Source of the DNA: Methylocystis sp.
GTDB taxonomy: Bacteria > Pseudomonadota > Alphaproteobacteria > Rhizobiales > Beijerinckiaceae
Length of the DNA stretch: 40,817 nucleotides
Assembly (NCBI GenBank): GCA_016177005.1
Contig: JACOWC010000002.1
Span: 1 to 40,817 of the forward strand
Direction: 5' to 3'
Of the stretch, positions 16,554-25,287 are shown piece by piece (position 1 is the first letter of the stretch; every line of letters starts with the position of its first letter). The notes beneath the pieces were generated by a model. The model saw only the letters and a list, made by a program, of their open reading frames with translations. It made no database searches and was not told where the DNA came from. The position numbers were made by a program, and so were the translations under genes.

Positions 16554-18557
16554 CTAAGCGTGCGGCCAGCGCCGTTCGCGGAACCATGCGCGATAGTCCG
16601 TCATCTTCGCGCGCTGCGCGGCGGGCGCGCGCCGCGCGCAGGTCGCCGCCTCGGCGCTCCCCTCGGGCGCGCCCCATCGCAGTTCGACGCAGTCGTTGGG
16701 ATTGTAGCCCATCTCAAGATCCTCGGCGCGGTCGATCACGTCTTTGAGCGAGAGCGTCCAGGCGGAGCCGTCGCTGCGCGCATAGGAGAACGTGCGGGCC
16801 GCGAGTTCGCTCGCAAGCGCGCTTTGCAATTGGGCCTTCACATTGGCCGGATTTTGGCCAAACGGCATTGCGTAGCGCTCGCTGCGCCGCGCGACGCGAT
16901 CGGGATAGCCGCGCACCACATCGATCGCGATCAGCAGGCGGAGATCGCGCGCCGGCGTCGAGAAATCCTCCCAGGGGCCGGCGGTCGCGAAGATCGCCGG
17001 ACCGTCCGGCATCGATGCTTCGCCGCGCCCCCCGTTCTGGAACTTTCGACCGTTTTCGACCGCCGTCGCGCGCGTCTTCACCTGCTCATCAAGCGCCGTA
17101 ATCGCCGCCGTCATCGCGCGCATCGGATCGAGCGGTTCAGGCGACATCACCTCATCCATGCGATCGTAGAAATCCTCGGCGCTGAGCTGGGTTTGCTCCA
17201 GCGAAAAATCGCCATACTCCGGGTTCCTGGCGATTTCAGAATTGGTGAGCGCCCGCAACGCGCCATTCTCCCGCACGACCGGCCGGAAGCGCTTGAAGCC
17301 GGGGCTGCCGAGCGTCGCTTCGTTCGCGAACAGGAAATTGCCGCGCCAGAACCGCTTGCGGGTGACCGTGCCATCCGGCTCGGCGTCGACGGCAAGAAAG
17401 ACGCCGGCCGCGTCCGCCGTCTGCGGGACGCGTTGCACGAGCATCATGACGTGCCCATAGGGATCGGCGTAGGCGGTTCCGGGACGCAGCGTCTCCTGCG
17501 TCAGTGGAATGGTATAAAAGTCGGACTTGTCGCTGTTTGCCGATGCGCGCACCGAACCGGAATGAACGACGTCGCCCACTGCCCGCAAATATCCGGCGAC
17601 ACCCGCCGGCCGCTTTGGCGCAGGCGGTTTCGCGGGAGCGATCGCCGCAGCCGGCGCCCCGGGCTGGACCTGCTGAGGCTGTGAGAACAGTTGCTGCAAG
17701 ATATTCGTTGGCGCCGCTGCGGGCGCGGGGGCCAGCGGAGCGGCGACGGACGCCGTAGCTTGCTCGGGCGGCGGCGCGGGCCGGGTCACTTCGGGGTGCA
17801 GAATATCGAACCGCTCATTGCATCGAGGCGCCGCGCCGCCGGCCCCGCGCGAGCAATTCGAATAGGCGAACGGCAGCCCCATCTTGAAAGCGAAATAGGC
17901 GCGCAGGAAGTAGACGAAATCCGCGCAGTCCGGCTTCAGCGATAGGGTGAGGCTGTCTTCGCCGGTTCCGAGATGATTGAACAGAACATTGCGCGACTGA
18001 TTGCGCAACACCTCGTGCCACGTCTTCCAAGACTGCTCCGCTTCGAGCGGCGCGTCGAACAGCTTGGCGATCCACGCCGAATATAAATTTTCGGTCGCGC
18101 GGTCCCATTTGCCGCGCAGCGCCCAGACGGCGCCTTCCTTCGCGTGTGGCGCAGACGTCTTTTGCGCGCTCACGTCGATTTCCTTCGTCATCGCGCCGCA
18201 GTCGGAGAAAATGCCGCCGCCCCCGAGCGTCGCGCGCCACGCGCCGGCGGTTGGCGACGCAACCTCGGCGAACCAGACATAGGGAGGTCCGCCGCGCTGC
18301 TGGCGCGATCTGGCGGCGACGCGTCCATCAGGCGCGATCAGCGAAAGCTCGCCGTCGACCGGCTTTTCCGCGGCGACGAGGACACGCAAGGGCGCGCCCT
18401 TCCATGGCGACGCCGGCGACGCCAACACCGCGATCTCGGCTGTTTCTTCGCAGGCGCCCGATAAAACTTGAGCTTGGGCCGCCGACAGGGAAAAGAGCAA
18501 GGGAAACAAAACGCCCGCGATAGGCAACGATGAAGCGAATCGGCGCGATGGAAACAT
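16554..18557 (-). CDS. Large exported protein of unknown function, possible Cys-His hydrolase
   Basis: 667 residues, no family confidently recognised. A Sec signal peptide (MFPSRRFASSLPIAGVLFPLLFSLSAAQA) is followed by a beta-rich domain. Next is KPDCADFVYFLRAYFAFKMGLPFAYSNC, resembling the nucleophile helix of NlpC/P60 or transglutaminase-like proteins. A Pro/Ala/Gln-rich linker follows (about residues 255-310), then YADPYGHVMMLVQRV, resembling the strand carrying the catalytic His. A Cys-His pair with an inserted linker is therefore conceivable (inference from motif shape). The C-terminus is helical and Cys-containing. The ATG at 18557 has AAGGGGATCG upstream and gives the signal peptide; the track's 865-residue ORF runs back through the riboswitch region and is not real. 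Confidence 0.8.
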   Translation of the reverse strand: MFPSRRFASSLPIAGVLFPLLFSLSAAQAQVLSGACEETAEIAVLASPASPWKGAPLRVLVAAEKPVDGELSLIAPDGRVAARSRQQRGGPPYVWFAEVASPTAGAWRATLGGGGIFSDCGAMTKEIDVSAQKTSAPHAKEGAVWALRGKWDRATENLYSAWIAKLFDAPLEAEQSWKTWHEVLRNQSRNVLFNHLGTGEDSLTLSLKPDCADFVYFLRAYFAFKMGLPFAYSNCSRGAGGAAPRCNERFDILHPEVTRPAPPPEQATASVAAPLAPAPAAAPTNILQQLFSQPQQVQPGAPAAAIAPAKPPAPKRPAGVAGYLRAVGDVVHSGSVRASANSDKSDFYTIPLTQETLRPGTAYADPYGHVMMLVQRVPQTADAAGVFLAVDAEPDGTVTRKRFWRGNFLFANEATLGSPGFKRFRPVVRENGALRALTNSEIARNPEYGDFSLEQTQLSAEDFYDRMDEVMSPEPLDPMRAMTAAITALDEQVKTRATAVENGRKFQNGGRGEASMPDGPAIFATAGPWEDFSTPARDLRLLIAIDVVRGYPDRVARRSERYAMPFGQNPANVKAQLQSALASELAARTFSYARSDGSAWTLSLKDVIDRAEDLEMGYNPNDCVELRWGAPEGSAEAATCARRAPAAQRAKMTDYRAWFRERRWPHA

Positions 18558-18811
18558 GTTCGATCCCCTTTTTGGTCGCCCTCGATTCGTTTCCCTCGTC
18601 AGAGGCCGAGCGGCAGGATATCGGCTTCGCGGACATGAGTCAGCGGAGTTGCGAAACGACTTTGTAGAGCCGCCAATCGCGACGAAATCGTGTCCCCAGT
18701 GAGGGCGTAATTTGATTCGAGCCAGCCGTTTGCGACGCGCATGTTGATCGCGCCATGGCGAGACTGTGGCGGCCCTCACGGATCGGTCGATCGCCTGCGG
18801 AGGCGCCGCGC

Positions 18812-18840
18812 TTGACTCGCGTGGCGATCGCCGGTCTACT
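18812..18840 (+). promoter_or_regulatory. Putative promoter of the riboswitch-btuB transcript
   Basis: TTGACT at 18812-18817, a 17-base spacer and TCTACT at 18835-18840. Transcription starting about seven bases later would begin just at the 5' end of the cobalamin riboswitch, which supports the assignment. Confidence 0.5.
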
Positions 18841-18845
18841 TTGCA

Positions 18846-19030
18846 GCTGACGGTTCCCAACGGGATCAAAATGGGAATGCGGTGAGCGCGCCGACTCGGC
18901 GCGCAATTCCGCGGCTGCCCCCGCAACTGTAAGCGGCGAGCCGAAGACCATTCAGCCACTGGAGCGAGACGGCTCTGGGAAGGCGGTCCAGGGCGACAAC
19001 CCGCGAGCCAGGAGACCTGCCGTCGCTTCG
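18846..19030 (+). ncRNA. Cobalamin riboswitch (B12 element)
   Basis: Conserved blocks occur in the standard order: gacggttccc, aaaatgggaatgcggtg, then the hallmark B12-box region gctgcccccgcaactgtaagcgg, then gccactgg, ctgggaaggc, and acccgcgagccaggagacctgcc. The outer helix pairs gacgg (18849-18853) with ccgtc (19020-19024). Binding of adenosylcobalamin or a related corrinoid represses the downstream gene, here a btuB-like receptor that starts about 120 bases later. The exact 5' and 3' limits are approximate. Confidence 0.95.
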
Positions 19031-19149
19031 TGGTCACGCGCGAAAGCGTCGGGCGGGGTGCACCGATGCGGCCGATGCCCCTCGCCTTCTCGGCGTACGG
19101 GCAAAGACCTTCGCAGTGACGGCCCACGTCTCGCTGCGAGTTTACGCTC

Positions 19150-21228
19150 ATGCAGATTCAAATCCCGGCGACCGCCTTGCGCGGCGCGTTTCTGCTGTCT
19201 CTATGTCATTGCGCTTTTCCCGCTCACGCCCAGCAGTCCCTGCCTGTCATCGAGGTCGGCCCGTTGAGCCCGGCGCAACCGGGTTCGCCCGCCGCCGATG
19301 TCGAGGACCAAACCGTCGTCACGCCGACGCGCGTCGAGCAGCCCGTGTCGAGCAGCGGCGCTTCAGTGAGCGTCATCCACGCGCATGACATTCAAAAGCG
19401 CGGATCGCTCGCCTTCAACGACGTGCTCCGCGGCGTTCCGGGACTGGATGTCTTTTCGACCGGCGGGCCGGGAACGCAAACCTCGGTCTTTCTGCGCGGC
19501 TCGACGCCCGGCCAGACTTTGGTGCTGATCGACGGCATTCGCATCGGCGATCCGGCCAGCACGGACGGTTCGTTCGATTTCGGCCGGCTCATTCCCACCG
19601 ACATCGAGCGCATCGAAGTGCTGCGCGGCCCGCAATCGGCGCTTTACGGCTCCGACGCGATGGGCGGCGTGATCAATATCATCACGCGCCGCGGCAAGGG
19701 CGCGCCGCAGGGCTGGGCGATGACCGAAGGCGGCTCCTATGGAACCTCGTCGTCGCATGCCTCGATCTCCGGCGCCGACGCGCATGGCGCCTATGCGCTG
19801 TCGATCTCGGGTCTCCATGCCGGCGGTTTTCCGCGCTACGGCTATCGTCAGCAGCGCCCCATCGTCATCGGCGATCAAACGACGCCGCTGCCGCCGCTGC
19901 CCGCCGACGATCCGACCAACAATGTCGGCGTCACCGGGCGCATCGGATACGACTTCACTGAAGATGCGCGGATCGAAGCGGGGCTCGCCGGTTACGACAG
20001 CGCCATCCGCTACGACAATCCATGCGCTTTCAATTCGTGGAGCGTTTTCGATCCGTTCAATCATCAGCACGCGACATTCATGCAGGGCTATGCGCGGCTC
20101 GGCGCCGACATGTTCGACAAAAGGCTCCGCAACAGGCTGACGCTCTACGCCAATCGGGGAAACCGCGACGTGTGGGCGACCGACGCCTGTTTCGACATGC
20201 TGACCTTCCTGTCGCAGAACTGCCGCTTCGGCTTTCTCGGCGGACGGCGGGGCCTCGAATATCAAAGCGATGTCGCGCTCGGCGTCCTGGGTCTCGCGAC
20301 GCTCGGCGCGCGCGTCGAAACCGAGACGGCGCAAAGCTCGCGCGAAGCCTGGATCGTCGACAGCTTCGCGCCGAATTTCGCCGAGCAGACGACATGGTCC
20401 GGCTATGCGCAGCATCAGTTCACCTTCTTCGACCGGCTCGACATTTCCTATGGCGGGCGCGTCGACGCCGTGAGCCACAACCGCACTTTCCTCACCTGGC
20501 GCACGATGGCGAATTTCCGCATCGACGAAATCGGCATGCGGCTGCGCAGCTCCGCCGCGACCGGCGCCAAAACCGCGTCGCTCTACCAGCGATTCAGCCA
20601 ATATGGCGATCCGACGCTCGCGCCGGAGCGCGTGCTCGGCTTCGACGCCGGTATCGATCAGAGCCTGTTCGGCGGGCTTGCGACGGCTTCGGTCTCCGTC
20701 TTCGCCAATCGCTACACGAATCTCGTGCAATTCGGGAAGGCCGAGAGCTGCACGGCGACGCAGATCTTCGGCTGCTATTTCAATGTCGGGCGGGCCGATA
20801 CGCGCGGCGTCGAATTCTCCGGCGAAGCGGGCCTCGTCCCCGGCGCGCTGCTGTTGCGGGGGAGCTACACTTTCCTCTCTGCGCGCAATCTCGATTTTGA
20901 TTCCGACAGCATCTACGCCGGCAGGACGCTTCTGCGCCGCCCGCGCCACAAGGGAATGTGGTCGCTCATTTACACGGGCTTGCCGGGTCTCGAACTCGAA
21001 GCGCGCGCGAATGTCGTCGGCCCCGCGCATGATGTGGATTTCATCTTCAACCGTCGCGTGATGCTCGCGCCCTATGTGCGGCTCGATCTCTTCGCCAATT
21101 ACAGGCTCACCGATTCGCTGACGCTTCACGGGCGCATCGAGAATCTCAACAATGCGCTCTACGAAGAGGTCTACAATTATTCGACGACGGCGCGCGCCTT
21201 CTATGGCGGCGTGAAATACGCCTGGTGA
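19150..21228 (+). CDS. btuB: TonB-dependent outer-membrane receptor, cobalamin type
   Basis: A 692-residue receptor that imports vitamin B12 across the outer membrane using TonB energy. After a signal peptide (cleaved near HAQQSLPV) the TonB box is probably DQTVVTPTR. The plug domain follows with FNDVLRGVPGLDV, FLRGSTPGQTLVLIDGIRI and IERIEVLRGPQSALYGSDAMGGVINIITR, then a 22-strand barrel ending in GGVKYAW with a terminal aromatic. The cobalamin riboswitch directly upstream is the main evidence for B12 as substrate. The ribosome site is weak, in line with riboswitch control of translation. The stop overlaps a possible ATG of the next frame (TGATG), suggesting coupling. Confidence 0.93.
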   Translation: MQIQIPATALRGAFLLSLCHCAFPAHAQQSLPVIEVGPLSPAQPGSPAADVEDQTVVTPTRVEQPVSSSGASVSVIHAHDIQKRGSLAFNDVLRGVPGLDVFSTGGPGTQTSVFLRGSTPGQTLVLIDGIRIGDPASTDGSFDFGRLIPTDIERIEVLRGPQSALYGSDAMGGVINIITRRGKGAPQGWAMTEGGSYGTSSSHASISGADAHGAYALSISGLHAGGFPRYGYRQQRPIVIGDQTTPLPPLPADDPTNNVGVTGRIGYDFTEDARIEAGLAGYDSAIRYDNPCAFNSWSVFDPFNHQHATFMQGYARLGADMFDKRLRNRLTLYANRGNRDVWATDACFDMLTFLSQNCRFGFLGGRRGLEYQSDVALGVLGLATLGARVETETAQSSREAWIVDSFAPNFAEQTTWSGYAQHQFTFFDRLDISYGGRVDAVSHNRTFLTWRTMANFRIDEIGMRLRSSAATGAKTASLYQRFSQYGDPTLAPERVLGFDAGIDQSLFGGLATASVSVFANRYTNLVQFGKAESCTATQIFGCYFNVGRADTRGVEFSGEAGLVPGALLLRGSYTFLSARNLDFDSDSIYAGRTLLRRPRHKGMWSLIYTGLPGLELEARANVVGPAHDVDFIFNRRVMLAPYVRLDLFANYRLTDSLTLHGRIENLNNALYEEVYNYSTTARAFYGGVKYAW

Positions 21229-21242
21229 TGAGGGAGACCGAC

Positions 21243-21663
21243 ATGCAAACGAACCCGGACGTAACGCCAAGCATGACGCCACAGCGGATCATCGAGCCCG
21301 ACGGCGCGGCGCTCGATGTCTTCTCTCTGCCGACGGATACGCCAAGTCTCGAAGAACTCATTCGCGATCTCTTCGAGAATCACTGGCGCGAGATCGTCTT
21401 CGGGCCGATCATTCAGGGCGCGGCGTGGGAAATCCACGCCGACCGCGCGCCGACGCGCATCAGGCTGCTCGACGGCTATCTCACCGTCGCCTTCGGCGTC
21501 CGTGCTGCTGCCCAATCCCTTCCTCGATCCGGCGACGGACAAGGTTCTCAAGAACCCGGATTGGTCGCGCCTCGCGCTCTGGGACAAGCTGCGGGCGCGC
21601 TGGTTCGGCCTTCGCGAACCTGATCCGATCGATCGCGCGGCGAGCCGCTTCGAACACGCCTGA
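21243..21663 (+). pseudogene. Broken gene in the B12 operon: internal deletion with frameshift
   Basis: The first 85 codons (MQTNPDVTPSMTPQR to RIRLLDGYLTVAFG) are in one frame and end around 21497. The clear continuation SVLLPNPFLDPATDKVLKNPDWSRLALWDKLRARWFG is one base out of phase from 21499 to the stop at 21663. From memory, relatives are about 190-200 residues long and carry a central His/Cys block between these two parts, so the junction looks like an out-of-frame internal deletion rather than a simple indel. The family name (DUF7676) is a recollection only. The broken frame continues to 21623 as a 126-residue protein with a nonsense tail. A sequencing or assembly error cannot be excluded. 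Confidence 0.7.
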
Positions 21664-21740
21664 GGCTTTCCAAAGTTTTCTCGCCCGCGCCGCGGGACGA
21701 AAGCCGGCTGAGGCCGGCGCTCAACCGAAAGGAGTCTGTT

Positions 21741-22295
21741 ATGACAATCATGCTTTCCCAAGTTTCGCCCGATCGCCTCTTCGCGCTTTGGGCGGCGACG
21801 CTCATAAGCGCGAGCCTTCTGTCGAGCTTCACGTTCGCCTGCGCGCTTCCGCTCGCGGGCTTCGCCGCCGTTGCGGCGCTCACCGCCGCCCGTCGCGAAG
21901 CTCTGCTGCTGACGGGCGCGATCTGGTTCGCCAATCAGGCGGTCGGCTTTCTCTTCCTGCATTATCCGACCGACGCAATGACGCTGTTTTGGGGCGGCGC
22001 TCTCGGCGTCATCGCTCTGCTGTCATGTGAAAGCGCCGGCCTGCTCGCGCGCCGCTTTCCCGGCCTCAGTGGCGGGCTCGCCGCTTTTCTCGCTTCCTTC
22101 GTCGTCTATGAGAGCCTGGTTCTGCTCATCACCGCCGCGATCGGCCCCGGCGTCGACCATTTCACCGCGCCGGTCGTCTCAAGAATCTTTTTCATCAATC
22201 TCGGCGCGTTTGTGGGGCTGTTGATGTTGAAGGCCGCAGGCGCCGCAGCGGCGAATCGCAATATCACGAAGACTTTCGCCTCGCGTCCGACCTAA
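21741..22295 (+). CDS. Polytopic membrane protein in the cobalamin operon
   Basis: 184 residues with about six hydrophobic segments and little soluble sequence. It begins MTIMLSQVSPDRLFALWAATLISASLL, with Cys in FTFACALPLAGF and LLSCESAGLL and a conserved-looking GAIWFANQAVGFLFLHYPTD. A perfect AAAGGAG lies seven bases before the ATG. It is the third frame behind the cobalamin riboswitch, so it is probably B12-regulated. Size and topology resemble ECF-transporter substrate-binding (S) components and BtuM-like solitary corrinoid transporters. No residue-level match was proven, and no BtuCDF genes are in the window. Function is inferred from context only. Confidence 0.75.
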   Translation: MTIMLSQVSPDRLFALWAATLISASLLSSFTFACALPLAGFAAVAALTAARREALLLTGAIWFANQAVGFLFLHYPTDAMTLFWGGALGVIALLSCESAGLLARRFPGLSGGLAAFLASFVVYESLVLLITAAIGPGVDHFTAPVVSRIFFINLGAFVGLLMLKAAGAAAANRNITKTFASRPT

Positions 22296-22435
22296 CCGCG
22301 CAGGAGCCGTCGACGAAGGGCAAGTCATGACCCAGAGCAGACCTACGAGTTGGACGGTGTTTTTAGCTGCGCCCTGTGGTTCAGTCACACAAGGGTGACG
22401 ATCGCACGCGTCGCGCCTCATATCGTAACGAAACA

Positions 22436-22471
22436 CTGCGGCCGATTGCTTATCTCGGCCGCAGCTTCTTT
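22436..22471. terminator. Hairpin between convergent genes, probable terminator
   Basis: A perfect ten-base-pair stem CTGCGGCCGA/TCGGCCGCAG with a nine-base loop is followed by cttcttt on the plus strand. It lies eight bases past the stop of the minus-strand gene at 22480 and downstream of the B12 operon, so it may end both transcripts. The T-tract is modest. Confidence 0.55.
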
Positions 22472-22479
22472 GCTACGCT

Positions 22480-22869
22480 CTATTCAACTATCCCCCGCGC
22501 ACGGCCGCACGACACTTTGCAGGAACAACCAGTCCCGAGCCATCCGGGCTCGTTGAGCAAGCAGGTCTTCACGGGGGTCACACAATAATACCCCTCATTC
22601 GGGACAGGCGCGGAATAGGCTGCACCGTAATAGCCGTCGTTCCCAGAGCCGTAATCGCCGCACCCCGATGGATAGGGAGCGCCGTAATAGCCGTAGCTAT
22701 GCGGGTAGCTTGTTGCCGCGTCGAGCGCCATGTCGTCGTAGCCCCATTGGTGGCGCCCCCAACCGCCGTCACAGCGGCCCCATGCGGAAACTGAGGTCGA
22801 AATTGATAGCATAGTGATCGCCATCGTGGCGGCGAGCGCCGCAGTAATTATCTTGCGTGAGTTCCTCAT
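22480..22869 (-). CDS. Small secreted Gly/Tyr-rich protein with C-terminal Cys motif
   Basis: 129 residues. The signal peptide MRNSRKIITAALAATMAITMLSISTSVSA is followed by a Gly/Tyr/Trp-rich middle (WGRCDGGWGRHQWGYDD, then YGYYGAPYPSGCGDYG). The tail, YCVTPVKTCLLNEPGWLGTGCSCKVSCGRARG, resembles the end of many short exported Rhizobiales proteins of unknown function. Several Cys may form disulfides in the periplasm. The ATG at 22869 was chosen because it gives the signal peptide and has GGGAG upstream; the track's 22923 start does not. No function is assigned. Confidence 0.75.
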   Translation of the reverse strand: MRNSRKIITAALAATMAITMLSISTSVSAWGRCDGGWGRHQWGYDDMALDAATSYPHSYGYYGAPYPSGCGDYGSGNDGYYGAAYSAPVPNEGYYCVTPVKTCLLNEPGWLGTGCSCKVSCGRARGIVE

Positions 22870-23104
22870 TGGCAGAACTCCCTCAGCGAGGCTCAGCCAG
22901 GCCCTTGTTGGACAAAACCCCAACGCCCACCCCTGTAACGCGAGCCCCGCTTTGCTTGTTCCCGCCCATGAGGGCGCGGAACGCGACGGCGGGAGGCGAG
23001 TTGGATGACAACGCTTGCGACAACCTCATTCAATAATTGGCGTGAAGCCCCAAACCGCAAGAAATGTCCACTCTTGGCGCCAATCCGCCGCCGCCCAAAA
23101 AACC

Positions 23105-23629
23105 TCACCCGCCGAGCATCCGGTCCGCGTGGCCGCTGTGCTGATCCGCGAGCCGCGCCAATGCGAACAACAGATCGCTGAGCCGATTGAGATAGGCGAG
23201 AGCGCTCTCTGGCGCCGGCGGCTCTTCGAGCGCGGCGATGCTGCGCTCAGCGCGTCGCGCCACGGCGCGCGCCATGTGGAGGCGCGCGCTCGCCTCCGCC
23301 TCGCCCGGATAGATGAAATCGCGCAAGGGGGGCAGCGCGTCGCTGGCGCGGTCGATCTCGGCTTCGAGCGCCGCAATCTCAGACTCGTCCAAAACGATAT
23401 CAATCTGCCGCGCTTCCGCGCTGACGATGGCGCTGATTTTATAAAGCGCCTTTTGTGCGCCGCACAAAAGGTCGCTCGCTTCGGGAAAAGCGACGCGCGC
23501 CAGCCCGAGGCTCGCCGACAATTCGTCGAGATCGCCGACCGCCGCGACGCGCGGATCGAACTTCGCCGCCCGCCGGCCCGAAAAGAGGCTGGTCTGGCCC
23601 CGGTCGCCTTTTTTCGTATAGAGCTTCAT
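23105..23629 (-). CDS. pduO: Cob(I)alamin adenosyltransferase, PduO type
   Basis: Transfers the adenosyl group of ATP to cob(I)alamin or cob(I)yrinate to make the coenzyme form. The 174-residue protein has the N-terminal ATP-binding signature [19 protein letters not shown], then [15 protein letters not shown]. The conserved helix [15 protein letters not shown] and the C-terminal [17 protein letters not shown] complete the family pattern. The track start at 23752 adds a tail without homology. Of the two ATGs at 23635 and 23629, the second has AGGA five bases upstream. It lies close to the riboswitch-btuB operon and is divergent from hemA. Adenosylcobalamin is also the ligand most B12 riboswitches sense, so this enzyme could influence the upstream switch. 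Confidence 0.92.
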   Translation of the reverse strand: MKLYTKKGDRGQTSLFSGRRAAKFDPRVAAVGDLDELSASLGLARVAFPEASDLLCGAQKALYKISAIVSAEARQIDIVLDESEIAALEAEIDRASDALPPLRDFIYPGEAEASARLHMARAVARRAERSIAALEEPPAPESALAYLNRLSDLLFALARLADQHSGHADRMLGG

Positions 23630-23967
23630 CGCCATCCTATGCGCTTCCAACGCCTCGTTACCGCACGCCGGACAGGCGGTCATCCATAAAACGCATCGCT
23701 CGAAAAAGCCTCGGTAAAGATGGAAAGGCAAGCGGCGCTGCGATACGCCCACAACACGCCCAAAACACGCCCATGCCCTCGCGTGGCGCCATCAGTCCGT
23801 TTCGCTGTGGCCCGGAATTGCGAGGAAAAGAGCCGCGGGCGCGTCATTCGGCCACTCGCTTTCCGGCCACGGATCGGCTATGTAAGAAACCGTCCAAACT
23901 AGACGGCGGGCAGGACGGGGGCCATGTCGTCGGACTTCGGGGCAAGAAAAAATCAAAGGGTTGGAGC
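23630..23967. other. Divergent intergenic region between pduO and hemA, with short 11-bp repeats
   Basis: About 340 bases without a supported gene, although the hemA frame happens to be open upstream. At 23745-23773 the unit acgccc(a/c)(a)aac is repeated about 2.6 times (acgcccacaac, acgcccaaaac, acgccca). Promoters for pduO and hemA should lie here. I see no strong consensus elements. Confidence 0.6.
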
Positions 23968-25254
23968 ATGGTCTATCGGCGTTATTTCGAGGCCGCCGTC
24001 TCCCGTCTCAAGGACGAGCGCCGCTACCGCGTCTTTGCGCATCTGGAGCGCGACGTCGAAGCTTTTCCGCTGGCGAACTGGCACCGCGACGACGGCTCGG
24101 TGGAGCCCGTCACCATCTGGTGCTCCAACGACTATCTCGGCATGGGTCAGCACCCCGAGGTGATCGCCGCGATGGTCGACACGGCGGCGCGAGTCGGCGC
24201 CGGCTCGGGCGGCACGCGCAATATTTCCGGCACCAGCCACGCCATCGTCGAGCTTGAGCGTGAACTTGCCGATCTTCACGGCAAGGAGGCGGCGCTCGTC
24301 TTCACCTCCGGCTGGATTTCCAATCTCGCGGCGATCTCGACCATCGCCGATCTCTTGCCCAATTGCGTCATTCTCTCCGACGCCTCGAATCACAATTCGA
24401 TGATCGAAGGCGTGAAGCGCTCCCGCGCCGAAAAGAAAATCTTCCGCCACAATGATCTCGCCCATCTCGAAGAGCTGCTGATCGAAGCGGGCGAGCGGCC
24501 CAAGCTCGTCGTCTTCGAAAGCCTTTATTCGATGAACGGCAATATCGCGCCGGTCGCCGACATCGTCGCGCTCGCCGAGCGCTACGGCGCGATGACCTAT
24601 GTCGACGAGGTGCATGCGGTCGGCATGTATGGCGCGCGCGGCGGCGGCGTCTGCGAACGCGAAGGCGTGATGGCGCGGGTCAATGTGATCGAGGGCACGC
24701 TCGCCAAGGGCTTCGGCACGATGGGCGGCTATGTCGCGGGCGACGCGGCGGTGATCGACGCGATCCGGTCCTATGCCGCCTCCTTCATTTTCACGACGGC
24801 GCTGCCGCCGGCCGTCGCCGCCGCCGCCTGCGCCGCCGTGCGTCTGCTCAAGCGCCGGCCGGATTTGCGGGCGGCGCATCAGCGCGCCGCGCATATCACC
24901 AAGCACGCGCTCGCCGCCGCCGGCCTGCCCTTGCTTGATAACGGCTCGCATATCGTGCCGGTAATGGTGCGCGACGCCGAACTCTGCAAGGCGGCGAGCG
25001 ACCTGCTGCTTCAGCGCCACTCGATCTATATTCAGCCGATCAACTATCCGACTGTCGCCAAGGGAAGCGAGCGGCTGCGCGTCACGCCGACGCCGCGCCA
25101 CACGCAAGAGCATATCGCGGGCCTCGTCGAAGCTCTCGTCGACGTCTGGCAGACTCTCGGCATTCCTTTCGTCGAGCCGCCGTCGCATCTCCATGTCGCG
25201 GAGAAGAGCGACGAGAAGTGCAGCTATCCCGAGATCAAGCTCGCGGCGCAGTAG
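23968..25254 (+). CDS. hemA: 5-aminolevulinate synthase
   Basis: PLP enzyme that condenses glycine and succinyl-CoA to 5-aminolevulinate, the first step of tetrapyrrole (haem, B12) synthesis in alphaproteobacteria. The 428-residue protein has the N-terminal [10 protein letters not shown], the substrate loop [34 protein letters not shown] and [11 protein letters not shown]. The PLP-binding Asp and His are in [11 protein letters not shown] and the Schiff-base Lys in [13 protein letters not shown]. It is slightly longer than the usual 400-410 because of a C-terminal tail. The ATG at 23968 follows AAGGG and matches family N-termini; the 599-residue ORF in the track is an upstream read-through. 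Its presence supports an alphaproteobacterial host. Confidence 0.97.
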   Translation: MVYRRYFEAAVSRLKDERRYRVFAHLERDVEAFPLANWHRDDGSVEPVTIWCSNDYLGMGQHPEVIAAMVDTAARVGAGSGGTRNISGTSHAIVELERELADLHGKEAALVFTSGWISNLAAISTIADLLPNCVILSDASNHNSMIEGVKRSRAEKKIFRHNDLAHLEELLIEAGERPKLVVFESLYSMNGNIAPVADIVALAERYGAMTYVDEVHAVGMYGARGGGVCEREGVMARVNVIEGTLAKGFGTMGGYVAGDAAVIDAIRSYAASFIFTTALPPAVAAAACAAVRLLKRRPDLRAAHQRAAHITKHALAAAGLPLLDNGSHIVPVMVRDAELCKAASDLLLQRHSIYIQPINYPTVAKGSERLRVTPTPRHTQEHIAGLVEALVDVWQTLGIPFVEPPSHLHVAEKSDEKCSYPEIKLAAQ

Positions 25255-25287
25255 GCGGGCGCGGCGGCGACAACAAATCCTTTCGGT

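Noticed and set aside
19363-21282. Minus-strand ORF of 639 residues
   Set aside because: Shadow of btuB, which has plug and barrel motifs and a riboswitch.
23455-23967. N-terminal extension of HemA in the 599-residue ORF
   Set aside because: The extension is antisense to pduO and then intergenic; ALAS homology begins at the ATG at 23968.
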